Source of the DNA: an uncultured bacterium
Lineage (GTDB): Bacteria; Verrucomicrobiota; Verrucomicrobiia; Verrucomicrobiales; V1-33
Assembly (NCBI GenBank): GCA_903936775.1
Contig: CAIZWU010000261.1
Coordinates: forward strand, 1 to 52,390
Length of the DNA: 52,390 bases
Direction: 5' to 3'
Positions 33,979-43,278 of the stretch are shown piece after piece. The first letter of the stretch is position 1, and every line of letters starts with the position of its first letter. The translations under genes were made by a program, and so were the position numbers. The notes under the pieces were generated by a model. It was given only the letters and a program-made list of their open reading frames with translations. It was not told where the DNA came from and ran no database searches.

Positions 33979-36900
33979 TCAATTTCTGCCAAGACTGGCG
34001 AGGTAGCCAATGAGGTCGAGGAGTTCGGTTTGCTTGAGTGAGTCCGTGAGGGCAGCTGGCATGAGGGTGCCGATCAGTTTGCGCCCGCTGATGGTGGATT
34101 TAGGGATGCGGGTTTCTTTTCCAGCGGCGTCACGGAGGAGGAGTTCATGGTCGGTTTCGGCGGCAGCCATGGCGAAGAATTGCTGGCCGTCCTGGGTGGT
34201 GACCTGGGTGGCATTGAACCCTTCTTTGACGGCGGCGGCAGGATCGAGGATGGACTCGACGATGTAGTCGAGCGGGGCGCTGGCTCCGAGGTTGGCCAGG
34301 TCAGGGCCGACTTGGCCACCTTGTCCGGCGATGGCGTGGCAGGCGGTGCAGGCGAGGGTGGCCCGTTCGTAGATGGCTTTGCCGCGCTGGACATTGCCAT
34401 TCGCGACCGCGGCGGTGGCCAGTTCCTTGAACTCGGACTTGGTCCATCTCTTTTCGGCTTCACTTGTTGCGGATTTCCGGCGGAGGGCGCTGCGCAGGGC
34501 GGAGTCGCTGAGATGCAGCGAGTCCATCAGCCGCAGGCCTTCGGCACAGACGGCCGCGGGCACATCGGCGTCAGCCAGGGTGTTGCGCAGGATGCCGGTG
34601 ACGGAGGTGCTGCCGAAGAGTTGCGTCCAAAGCGCGCCAGCTTCGGCGGGGGCGGTATCGCGCAGGAGTTGCAGAAGGGCTGGGGTGGCGGTGGCGGGGT
34701 CGAACGACGCGAGGTTGATGATGGCCCGATGCCGGATGGCGTACGGGGTGGCGCTGGTGGTTAGCCCGGCCAGGCCGCCGCGGGCGTTGCCTCCCTGCAT
34801 GAGGCGCAAACTTTCAAAGGCCGCGCTCCGCTGAGCTTCCGGCGCGGCAGGATCGGCGGCGATAGTTAGAATATCATGGCCCAGGGCCGGGAGTTGCCAG
34901 TGGCCGGCGAGCCGGAGCGCAGCTTCCCTCACTGGCCCGCTCTGGTGCTGGAATAGCGGAACCAGCTGATCCGGCGGGCAGGACACGCGGAGATTGCGGC
35001 GGGCCGCCTCTTCCAGCGCAGTCAGCACGAGGGGCGTGGCGGCGGCCTCGAAACCACTGTCGGCATACTGTGACCAGACGCGCTGCACCTCGGCCACCTG
35101 CCCTGCCTTGCCAATGAGGGCAAGCCACGGTCCGCTGCCATCGCGGGGAATCACGCGGTCCTTCAGCAAATAAGCCAGGACTGCTCCGGCCTGTGAGGGC
35201 TCGATGGCGGCGAGCGCAAAGCTGAGCTGGGCCTCACGGCCCTGCGGAGACCAGTGACCATGGAGCACGGCGGCCACCCAGGGCTGGCTGAGCTCGCGGA
35301 TGGTCAGCCACAGAGCATAGTCGAGATGCGGGTCCAGCGGGGTCTCGTGAATGGCCAGCACGGCGGCCGCGGATTCCGCTGAGGGAAAGGTTCCCAGAAC
35401 CCGCGCGGCTTCCAGCCTGGCGCGGGGATGGTCGTCCTGGGCGAGCTTGAGGGCAGCGGGCAAGCTGGGGGCAGCCCGCAGCGCAGCGGCCCGCACGCGG
35501 CCATCCCGCGCGCTGAGGGCAGCGTCAGTTACCGGATCATCTGCCACCTTCAACGCGACATGCAGCCAAAGGGCTTCGAGTTTTGCTTCGTCGCTGCCGT
35601 GGCCAGCCGCCCATTTCTTCACCTCGGTCAGAACCTCGCGGCCACGTTCTTTCAGGAGACGGCGGGCGTGGTATTGCGGCCACGGATTGGGTGAGAGCAA
35701 TTCGGCGCAAAGCTCCGGATTCGATTTCTGCAGGAGGGGTTCCCATGGCACGGGAGGACAGCTCCTCGAACTCACGCGCCAAATCCGGCCGTGGGTGAGA
35801 TCGCGGCGCGGATCGCGGAAATCCACCTCGCCATGATTGATGATAGGGTTGGTCCAGTCCGCCATGTAGAGCGCGCCGTCCGGGCCGAGTTGCAGGTCCA
35901 CCGGGCGCACCGCGTTATCGGAAGTTCGCACCAGGTCCGGCAGCGTGGTGGCGGCAAACCCGGCCCCATTCTCCCGCATCGCGTATTGTCTGATGGAATG
36001 CCCGGTGTGGGAGCCTGCGACCACGCGGCCCTGCCAGTCATCGGGCCACGCCGGGCCCCGGAGAATTTCCAGTCCGCACAGTTTTGGCTCATTCAGCGGC
36101 CCCACCGGCGGACAAAGGCGCGGGGCAATTTGCGTGACATGCAGTGAGTCCCGGAAGGTGAAATGAAGGCCCTCCCCGGAATTGTCCGCGGTAAAGTAGT
36201 TGCCATACCGGTCCACCGCCTTGGACCACGGATTGATCCAGCCGTGGGAAACCGTCTCCAGCGATGTATCACGCGGATCGAAGCGCCAGACGTTGCCACG
36301 CTCCGCCCGCACCATGCCCTGCGGGGTTTCGATGTTGCTGCGGATGAAAAGCGACTGATTGAAATACAGCCGGCCATCCGGCCCCCAGCGCGTGCCGTGA
36401 ATGAGGTGATGCGAGTCCTCGGTCCCAAACCCGCTTAGCAGCACCCGGCGTTCATCCGCACGGCCATCGCCATTGGTGTCCTTCAAAAACAGCAACTCCG
36501 TGCTGGCGGCGACATAACATCCGCCATCGCCCGGCTCAACTCCGCAGGGGATGGTGAGCCTGTCCGCAAAGAGCGTCGATTTCTCAGCACGGCCGTCGCG
36601 GTTGGTATCTTCAAGGATGTAAATGCGGTCATCGGGGAGCGCGTCAGGACGGGCCTGCGGATAGGACGATGAACACACCACCCACATGCGCCCGAGTTCA
36701 TCGAAGGTCAGTTGCACGGGCTTTCCGATCAGGGGAGTTTCCGCATACAACTGCACGTCGACGTTATCCACGGTGAACTCCGGCAGTGGCCGCAAGGGCT
36801 CTGCGCCGGGCCCGGCCGGCAGGGTTTCGGCCACAGGCAGATCCCCGCTTTTCAACAGCGCCGCGATGCGACGTTCCAGATTGGCGATCGGCTTTTCAAA

Positions 36901-39900
36901 CTGCGGCAACTCCGCGGTCAGGCGTCCCTGTTCCGCCCGGCGCGGTCCTGCGAGATAGACCCAGTTCTGAAACCGCCATTGGAAAAACCGCATCGCATTT
37001 TTCTCCACGATACTGGTGCGCAATACCTCACGCCGGGCCGCGTCCAGCACCACCGGCGGCATTGACAGTTGCTGCGCCAGCACCCCGGCAGCACCCCGGT
37101 AGCCCTCAGCATTCCAGTGCAGGCCGTCTTCGGTCGGCAAGGCCGCGTCCGCGAAGGAAACGAAGGAGGCACCCCGTTCACATGCAATCTGACGCAGGGT
37201 GGCGGTGCATAGCGCGAGGCGATTCTTGATTGGAGTGGAAACGGCCGGCCCGGGCTGCGGCGGGGACAGCAGAAGGCAGCGCACCCCGGGCCAGATTCCG
37301 GTAGCGGTGTCCATCACGCGAACGATGCCATCGCGAAAGGCATCCACATCGAACTCCTTTTCCAATGCAGAGGCGGTGCCATAGCCAATCACCAGCACCG
37401 TTGGACTGGCATCAGTAAGCTGCCGTTTGAGTTCTTCGAAGCGGTCCTGGTCTCCTTCCATCCAGCCCCGCGAAATGCCATCAGGGGTATCCCCGCTCCA
37501 ACCGAGGTTCCGGAAGCTAACCTCTGCTTCCGGCCAGGCCGCAGCCATCCGCTCTTCGATGAAACCGTGACGGCCCTCCCGCTCGATGAGCGTATCCCCC
37601 AACAACACCACGCGGTCGCCATCCCCGAGCGAAAAGGGAGCCGGGGCTTCGGCTGCCGCTGTCGTGGCACCCCGCACGAGGGCTTCGATTTCCGAGAGCT
37701 GGGCATAGCGGATTCCATCGCCATCCTTGCTGGAGCTTTCCAGCAGGACCACCCGCAGCCGCGTGGTGTCAGAAGGCGGCAGGGAAATCACCGCCGTGCC
37801 CGTGTTCTTCAAGTCACGGGTCGCCACTTCCTTCCAGGTGTCACCGGCATCCGGCACCTCAATGCGGACTTTGGCAGGAAACGTCGCGGCGTCCGAAGGA
37901 TGGAGCACGAGGCGTTCGATGCGTTCACTTTTCGCGAAGCGTAATTCCAGCCAGTGGGGATACGGCTTCGCCAATTCACTGTGCCAGCGGTTCCCTTCAC
38001 CCGTGGCCGTAAGGCCATCAATGAGCCGGGACGCGGAAAATGGATCAAAGGTATCTGAAGCCGTTGCGCTGCCGCCCGCCTTGGCCAAAGCCACATTGTG
38101 CCATGCCGGAGCTGCGTTCAGTTGCCCCGTTTCCGGTGCGGCGTCTGGTGCCGGACCGAGCAGGAAATCCCTGAATTCCACCTTCATCGGCGGACCGGCG
38201 TGCAATTGCAGCGCAAGGATATCCCCTAGCGGTTGGACGTTGGACCGCAACTCCATTTCCGAGATCTGCCGGCTATTCACGAACACCTGCATGATCGGAC
38301 CCCGGGCCACGATCCGATAATCATTCCACTGGTCGCGATGATGAATGCGCGCCAGCAACTCCTCGCGATTGCCCAGCTGGGCGACGGTTTTGCGGGTGAC
38401 TTCCTGCGCTCCCGGCATCGGATCGGTGATCAGCCACTTTTCGCCAAAGCCTGCGCCCCGCCCCGGTCCACCCTCATCGTAGATGAATCCAAACTGACCG
38501 GGAATTGCCGAAATATCCGCCTGCAATCCAATGACCCGCCACGTCTCCGGATTCTGCAGCACTGAGCGGAGCTGCACGCCGGAGTTGGCAAAACCCTCAG
38601 GGTTCTTCGGTGTGAGTTTGACTTGAAACGACAAGGCAAAATCCTGTGGAACCGCCGCCCCGCGATAGAGCAAAAACGTATTTCCCGGTGCCGGGTTTTC
38701 CGGTGAGGTCTCACCGACGAGGCAGCCATTTTCCACGCGCCACAGTTTGGGATTACCTTCCCAGCCGCTCAGGTCCCTGCCGTTGAAAAGCGCTGTTTTG
38801 GATCCGCCGGCAGCCCGCGCCTTCACGTTCAGATTGAGCTTCACCTTTCCAGACGCCGGGGTGATCAGCACCACGCGCGCGGCTGGCTGTGAGAAGGTTC
38901 CCGCTTCGGCCTTCACGTCGTAATGGTAGGTGGTGCGGGGCAGGCCTAGCTCCGGCTGGTGCAGCGTGGTCGGCGGAGACCATGTGTAGGTGAGGGACTG
39001 AGGCGCGACATGGGAGATTTTGAAAAAGTCCACGTTGGGACCATATTCGGGCGGAGTGTCCTTTTTCCAGAAGGCCCGGGCCGGGCGGTGCCAGGTGAGT
39101 TCCAGCGCCCAGTTGGCCGGTGCGGCATCGCCATTCAGTTCAAAGGTGGCGGCGTCTTCATCAAAAGTGATCCTGACATCTCCCCCGGATGCCAGCGGGA
39201 AGGAAACGGTCATTTGCCGGTTGTCCGGGGTATCAAGCTTCGGCTTCCCGGCTTTCAGGACTTCGCGCGTGCCATCGGGCTTCAGGGCGACCAGCCGGAT
39301 GCCGGCCATTTTCCCGTCGGCAATGGAACTCCACTGCATGCCATCCATCACAGGCATGGCCATAAAAACGTTGTCAGAGGCACGGCAGGCTTCGTTCAGA
39401 TAGGAATCTGCAATGTCTTCATCATACAGGTAGAGGTCGCGCAGCCGGAATTCGTCGCCTTCCCACAGCAGTCCGCAGCGGTAGTAGCGGCTGGAATACC
39501 ATGTCGCTTTGCGGGGCACGTCCCAGTTCATCACCTTGGGCAGGTTCTCCACGATTCTGGCGTTCTCCTCCGGTTGCTCCTTCACCGCGTTGTCGAGAAA
39601 ATCCTTCACCTGCTTCACCACCCACCCGGTGGCTGGAGCGAAGGTATCGCTGCCGTCTTCCATCGCATTCTCAGCGCCAGGAGGGGTCAGGGGATTTTCC
39701 TTCAGAAAAGCCTGAGCGGTCTGGCTCAGTGTCTCCGTCCTGATGAGACCCAGATCACGGTATTGGGCAACCATGCGCTGCAGATCCCCGATGCTGTCCG
39801 GGTTGATCCATGCGGTTTCCGTGCCGGGCGTGGTATTGCCGAGGGAGAGCGGCGTCTCTGCCAGCATATTCAGCCACCATTCCGCATAACGTCCGGCACT

Positions 39901-40773
39901 GATGAACAGCGAAGGCATCTGCATGGAGCCAAAAGGATAGGTGGCCGCACCGCCTTCGTAATGATGGATCGGTTCCACCCCGCCGGTCATGCGGAACATG
40001 GCGACACCCATCGATTTCTCCAGAGTCTGGGCCGGCATGTAGGCGTTGTTGCGCGAGACAATGTAAGGCGAATTTTGAGGTGCCCCCCAGAGGGTGTAGT
40101 AGTCCGTGCGCCATTGATCCGGACATTCCGCCGAAGCAATCACCCCATATTTTTCCTTGAGGTAACGCAGGGTGTAAGTATCCACCACCCACGCTCCGGC
40201 CGTTTTTGGATATCGACCAAAGACCTCCTTAAAGTCAGCCATATACAAATCGACCAGCTTTTCGCGGTCCTTCGGGGCGAATCCGCTGGGATAGGAAATG
40301 CTGGGCGCCGGATCCCACACGTAACGCTCACCCCGCCATTTCAATCCCGCCTTCTCCACCAGTTCCTGCCCGACCTGCATATTCATGGCGGGCTCCAGCA
40401 GTGGATCTTCCCTCATTTCCCGCATCATGAATTCGCGGAAGCGCGGATCAATCAGCGTCTGATGTTCGAACATGAAGGTCGTGGGGATTTTATGTTTCCT
40501 CGCCAGTTCCACACTGGCCACAAAGTTCCGGAACATCGGCTCACCCGTCATGCCTGGCTGAGGATCCTGATTGCTGCGGACACTCATATACAGCCAGTTC
40601 ACCACGACCGGGCGGCCGTGGGTTTTCTCCTTCCACTCCGCTTTGACCTGCTCGATCCTCTCCGGTGGAATCAGGACGCTCTGGGAAAAGGCGAATGGGG
40701 TCAGGAAGACGAAGGCCAGCAGCGCGGCAAAAGTCTGCCGTTGGGATTTTTCCGGTCGGGATGCGGGGGGCAT
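33979..40773 (-). CDS. Giant secreted multidomain protein: deacetylase-like barrel, DUF1080, F5/8C, SGNH, heme-binding dehydrogenase-like propeller, HEAT repeats, cytochrome c
   Basis: 2264 residues in one uninterrupted frame. After a signal peptide (core AALLAFVFLTPFAFS) come, in approximate residues: 35-650, an enzyme-like region resembling polysaccharide-deacetylase/DUF3863-type barrels (weak recognition); 657-875, DUF1080 (FNGRDLSGWEG), a 3-keto-disaccharide hydrolase family; 885-1030, F5/8C; 1045-1238, an SGNH hydrolase with GDT (1059-1061) in place of GDS but DGLHW kept; 1325-1667, a PVC-type heme-binding dehydrogenase propeller; 1680-2120, HEAT repeats; 2127-2262, a cytochrome c of TIGR02603 type with CTACH at 2142-2146. 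It would bind, deacylate, hydrolyse and oxidise a glycan. It belongs to the minus-strand cluster under the ECF/FecR pair. No frameshift is seen, but the size is exceptional. Confidence 0.88.
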   Translation of the reverse strand: MPPASRPEKSQRQTFAALLAFVFLTPFAFSQSVLIPPERIEQVKAEWKEKTHGRPVVVNWLYMSVRSNQDPQPGMTGEPMFRNFVASVELARKHKIPTTFMFEHQTLIDPRFREFMMREMREDPLLEPAMNMQVGQELVEKAGLKWRGERYVWDPAPSISYPSGFAPKDREKLVDLYMADFKEVFGRYPKTAGAWVVDTYTLRYLKEKYGVIASAECPDQWRTDYYTLWGAPQNSPYIVSRNNAYMPAQTLEKSMGVAMFRMTGGVEPIHHYEGGAATYPFGSMQMPSLFISAGRYAEWWLNMLAETPLSLGNTTPGTETAWINPDSIGDLQRMVAQYRDLGLIRTETLSQTAQAFLKENPLTPPGAENAMEDGSDTFAPATGWVVKQVKDFLDNAVKEQPEENARIVENLPKVMNWDVPRKATWYSSRYYRCGLLWEGDEFRLRDLYLYDEDIADSYLNEACRASDNVFMAMPVMDGMQWSSIADGKMAGIRLVALKPDGTREVLKAGKPKLDTPDNRQMTVSFPLASGGDVRITFDEDAATFELNGDAAPANWALELTWHRPARAFWKKDTPPEYGPNVDFFKISHVAPQSLTYTWSPPTTLHQPELGLPRTTYHYDVKAEAGTFSQPAARVVLITPASGKVKLNLNVKARAAGGSKTALFNGRDLSGWEGNPKLWRVENGCLVGETSPENPAPGNTFLLYRGAAVPQDFALSFQVKLTPKNPEGFANSGVQLRSVLQNPETWRVIGLQADISAIPGQFGFIYDEGGPGRGAGFGEKWLITDPMPGAQEVTRKTVAQLGNREELLARIHHRDQWNDYRIVARGPIMQVFVNSRQISEMELRSNVQPLGDILALQLHAGPPMKVEFRDFLLGPAPDAAPETGQLNAAPAWHNVALAKAGGSATASDTFDPFSASRLIDGLTATGEGNRWHSELAKPYPHWLELRFAKSERIERLVLHPSDAATFPAKVRIEVPDAGDTWKEVATRDLKNTGTAVISLPPSDTTRLRVVLLESSSKDGDGIRYAQLSEIEALVRGATTAAAEAPAPFSLGDGDRVVLLGDTLIEREGRHGFIEERMAAAWPEAEVSFRNLGWSGDTPDGISRGWMEGDQDRFEELKRQLTDASPTVLVIGYGTASALEKEFDVDAFRDGIVRVMDTATGIWPGVRCLLLSPPQPGPAVSTPIKNRLALCTATLRQIACERGASFVSFADAALPTEDGLHWNAEGYRGAAGVLAQQLSMPPVVLDAARREVLRTSIVEKNAMRFFQWRFQNWVYLAGPRRAEQGRLTAELPQFEKPIANLERRIAALLKSGDLPVAETLPAGPGAEPLRPLPEFTVDNVDVQLYAETPLIGKPVQLTFDELGRMWVVCSSSYPQARPDALPDDRIYILEDTNRDGRAEKSTLFADRLTIPCGVEPGDGGCYVAASTELLFLKDTNGDGRADERRVLLSGFGTEDSHHLIHGTRWGPDGRLYFNQSLFIRSNIETPQGMVRAERGNVWRFDPRDTSLETVSHGWINPWSKAVDRYGNYFTADNSGEGLHFTFRDSLHVTQIAPRLCPPVGPLNEPKLCGLEILRGPAWPDDWQGRVVAGSHTGHSIRQYAMRENGAGFAATTLPDLVRTSDNAVRPVDLQLGPDGALYMADWTNPIINHGEVDFRDPRRDLTHGRIWRVSSRSCPPVPWEPLLQKSNPELCAELLSPNPWPQYHARRLLKERGREVLTEVKKWAAGHGSDEAKLEALWLHVALKVADDPVTDAALSARDGRVRAAALRAAPSLPAALKLAQDDHPRARLEAARVLGTFPSAESAAAVLAIHETPLDPHLDYALWLTIRELSQPWVAAVLHGHWSPQGREAQLSFALAAIEPSQAGAVLAYLLKDRVIPRDGSGPWLALIGKAGQVAEVQRVWSQYADSGFEAAATPLVLTALEEAARRNLRVSCPPDQLVPLFQHQSGPVREAALRLAGHWQLPALGHDILTIAADPAAPEAQRSAAFESLRLMQGGNARGGLAGLTTSATPYAIRHRAIINLASFDPATATPALLQLLRDTAPAEAGALWTQLFGSTSVTGILRNTLADADVPAAVCAEGLRLMDSLHLSDSALRSALRRKSATSEAEKRWTKSEFKELATAAVANGNVQRGKAIYERATLACTACHAIAGQGGQVGPDLANLGASAPLDYIVESILDPAAAVKEGFNATQVTTQDGQQFFAMAAAETDHELLLRDAAGKETRIPKSTISGRKLIGTLMPAALTDSLKQTELLDLIGYLASLGRN

Positions 40774-40786
40774 GGGATTAATTTGC

Positions 40787-40824
40787 TTTTCAGGCTGCGC
40801 GGGGACGGGGGGGCGGAATCGGGG
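40787..40824 (-). promoter_or_regulatory. Shared leader element, copy upstream of the 2264-residue gene
   Basis: On the minus strand: CCCCGATTCCGCCCC, then about 16 bases, then CTGAAAA, ending 13 bases before the ATG at 40773. The same element occurs before the genes starting at 43144, 44616 and 47571. A promoter or regulator site specific to this cluster is inferred. Confidence 0.5.
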
Positions 40825-40852
40825 AGGGATTGGGGTGTTAGTCGCGGAGCCC

Positions 40853-43144
40853 TCACGGCTGGCGGGTGACGCGCGACTCCATTTCCGCAGCCGCTGGCTC
40901 CCACTTCAGGGGTTGGACATAAATGCCTTCCAGATCATGTCCCGCTGGCGTGGCGCTGGGAACGGTGCTGAGCATGGAGCCCGCGATGTATTCCTGGCCG
41001 CGATGCGTGATGACCTCCACCGCGTGGCCCGGCTGGGTTTCGATGGTGTTGGCCACGGTCTCCCCGAAGTTGAAGGGGTCTTCGGAGATGTAAAGATGCG
41101 TGTGGCTGTAATCGATGCCGCTGGTCCAAAGGTAGTAATAGCCATCCCGATAAATCACACAGGGGGATTCTGCATACCCATGGGGAGAGGCGGATGTGTC
41201 CCGCAGCACGGTGCGTCCCGGTGACCAGTGGAGCAGGTCTGGAGACGTGCGGACCCGGGGCCCGGAGCCTTCGCCGGAGCAGTAATACATCAGGTGGGTC
41301 TGCAATCGTTCGTCCCAGAAGACGCAGAAATCCCGGTTATCCAATTCGCGGACCGCGAGGTTCTTTTCGGCCAGTGCTGGGCCGTTCCAGGGTGTCCAGT
41401 GAGCCAGATCGGGATCACTGGAAGTCAGGATACGGGCTCCTCCGGCGGCGGGGTCTTTTCCACCGAAGTAATGAAAGTAGTAAAGGAAGGCGGTGGTGCG
41501 CCCGCGATTCCAGGTGATGCCGGGCGCCCACATGATGGCTTGCGGAGAGTCGATCTGATAACTGATCTTCGGCAGGGTTTGCATCGGAGCCTCCAGGGAA
41601 TCTCCCACGGAATGGAACAAGGCATAACCATCTTCCACCGCCATGCCATTGCTGGTGCTGCCGGGCTCGCGTCCGAAGGTGCCGATGCAATGGACCCGGT
41701 CCTTTTGATCGATGATGAAATGGAAATCACTGTGCAGCGTTTTGCCGTCGCCCACCAGCAACGTGGCGTCTTTCCAGGGCTTGGAAGGACGGGGAATCAT
41801 GAGCGGCCGGCGGTCCGGTTTGCTGACTGGAGGTGCCGTCCAGGAGAAATAGAACCGGAAGGCATCTGGCTGTTCGCTGAAATTGGCGTTAGGTGATTCA
41901 TGGGCCGTGCCAGCGTTCTGCATCGGCCAGCGGCTTCCGGCATGCCGACGGAGGGGCGTGACTTCGACGTGGAGTTTACCAGCGCCACAGATGGTTTCCA
42001 CTTTTGGCAATTCAAACAGGCCAGGCGCGGGATGTTCAGCATCGTGGACGGGGTAAAGGTCCTCGGGGTTGAGCTTGAAACGGTTTGCGGGGATTTCGAT
42101 CCACCCGTCCATTTGGGCTCCGCCTGCTGACGGGAGGAAATTTCCCGTGAGAGAAATGGACTGCGCCGCGAGGGTGAACGGTGTGCCAGCCGCCGGGCCG
42201 CCCCAGGCAATGGTTCCGCCCCGCACGCTGGAGCGCGTGGCGATCCCGGCAGGGGCGGCCGCATCGTGATAGGCGGCTGTGGGATCGTAGGAGACGAGGC
42301 GGTTGTCCCTCCCCAACGTAAGGTAAATTTTGCCATCCGGACTGGCGGCGGGAAATTGTGGGTAGTCGAGCCGGTTGAAGAGGATTTCCTCATTGCCGTT
42401 GGTGGTGTCGATCCTCACGAACTGGCCGGAGTTGCCATGATCCTCGCGATTCGCTTCGCTGCACACATAAAGGTTGTTGCCGTGAAGGGCGATCCCCCGG
42501 ACGCGCCAGAATCCTTTGTTTAAAATGGTAATCTGGCCATCAGGTCGTTTGACCTTGATTTGACCCGGCGCGGAGGGCCGCGAGTAGCCGGTCGGTGAGA
42601 TGTCAAAGACACCGTATTCGCTCACGTAAACGGAGCCATCCGCCCCAACCGCAATCCCGCTGGTGGGGGAAAGGGCGGTCATCACTTCGGTGACAACCCT
42701 CGCCGCTTTATCCCATTTCAGCACGCGACCCCCTTCGAGAACTGCGAAGAGATTTCCCGTGGCGTCGCAGGTCAACTGCCGGGGGCGGGTGATGTTTTCC
42801 ACGATGAACTCTTCTTTCCCGTCGTTGGCGATGCGCAAAATTTTGCCAGGATTCCCCGAATCACCGAGATCTAGTCCCACAAAGACGTCGCTCCCGATTC
42901 CGGTGGCGAGGCCAAACATGCCTGGCGTGTCGGTGCCCCGCCAGACATCAAGGTGGCGCGTGACGGGATTCCAACGCTGAATTTTCCGATGGCTGAATTC
43001 CGTAAACAACACGCAGCCCTCGGCATCCACGGCGGTGCCGAAACTGTAGTGAGCCTCTGCGCAGGGAATGATCTCCCGCAGCGCAGTTTCCTGCGCGGGA
43101 CTGGTGAGGACAAAAAGGCCGAGGGACAGGATGATTTTCAGCAA
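40853..43144 (-). CDS. Secreted two-propeller protein: SMP-30/NHL-like N-terminal half, glycosidase-like (GH43/GH32-type) C-terminal half
   Basis: 763 residues. The only usable start is TTG 43144, leading into a signal peptide (LKIILSLGLFVLTSPAQ). Residues about 20-300 form a beta-propeller of repeated DxxGxxxF/VxE/S blades (VDAEGCVLFTEF, CDATGNLFAVLEGG, VGADGSVYVSEYG, SPDGKIYLTLGRD). Residues about 350-420 are a linker domain. Residues about 430-745 form a second propeller with glycoside-hydrolase clan F/J character: FHFIIDQKDRVHCIGTF, AIMWAPGITWNRG, SSDPDLAHWTPW, ESPCVIYRDGYYYLWTSG. Catalytic acids cannot be assigned with certainty. It lies 79 bases upstream of the giant gene. A shared leader element overlaps its start, which leaves some doubt about the exact start codon. 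Confidence 0.8.
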   Translation of the reverse strand: MLKIILSLGLFVLTSPAQETALREIIPCAEAHYSFGTAVDAEGCVLFTEFSHRKIQRWNPVTRHLDVWRGTDTPGMFGLATGIGSDVFVGLDLGDSGNPGKILRIANDGKEEFIVENITRPRQLTCDATGNLFAVLEGGRVLKWDKAARVVTEVMTALSPTSGIAVGADGSVYVSEYGVFDISPTGYSRPSAPGQIKVKRPDGQITILNKGFWRVRGIALHGNNLYVCSEANREDHGNSGQFVRIDTTNGNEEILFNRLDYPQFPAASPDGKIYLTLGRDNRLVSYDPTAAYHDAAAPAGIATRSSVRGGTIAWGGPAAGTPFTLAAQSISLTGNFLPSAGGAQMDGWIEIPANRFKLNPEDLYPVHDAEHPAPGLFELPKVETICGAGKLHVEVTPLRRHAGSRWPMQNAGTAHESPNANFSEQPDAFRFYFSWTAPPVSKPDRRPLMIPRPSKPWKDATLLVGDGKTLHSDFHFIIDQKDRVHCIGTFGREPGSTSNGMAVEDGYALFHSVGDSLEAPMQTLPKISYQIDSPQAIMWAPGITWNRGRTTAFLYYFHYFGGKDPAAGGARILTSSDPDLAHWTPWNGPALAEKNLAVRELDNRDFCVFWDERLQTHLMYYCSGEGSGPRVRTSPDLLHWSPGRTVLRDTSASPHGYAESPCVIYRDGYYYLWTSGIDYSHTHLYISEDPFNFGETVANTIETQPGHAVEVITHRGQEYIAGSMLSTVPSATPAGHDLEGIYVQPLKWEPAAAEMESRVTRQP

Positions 43145-43177
43145 GGGAATGACAGGATTGAGGGTGGAAAATCGGCG
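43135..43177 (-). promoter_or_regulatory. Shared leader element, copy at the start of the 763-residue gene
   Basis: On the minus strand: CGCCGATTTTCCACCC, about 21 bases, then CTGAAAATC. In this copy CTGAAAATC overlaps codons 2-4 of the gene if TTG 43144 is the true start. It is the most diverged of the four copies. Confidence 0.4.
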
Positions 43178-43278
43178 ACTTCTTTCCCATGGCGGGAGGA
43201 AGGATCGGCCATCAGGTGGATCACCGTGAATGGCTGATCCGGGGGCGAAAGAGCTGACGGAAAAACTGTATAAAGGCG

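Noticed and set aside
38959..40869. 636-codon plus-strand frame
   Set aside because: Antisense to the giant gene, no family features.
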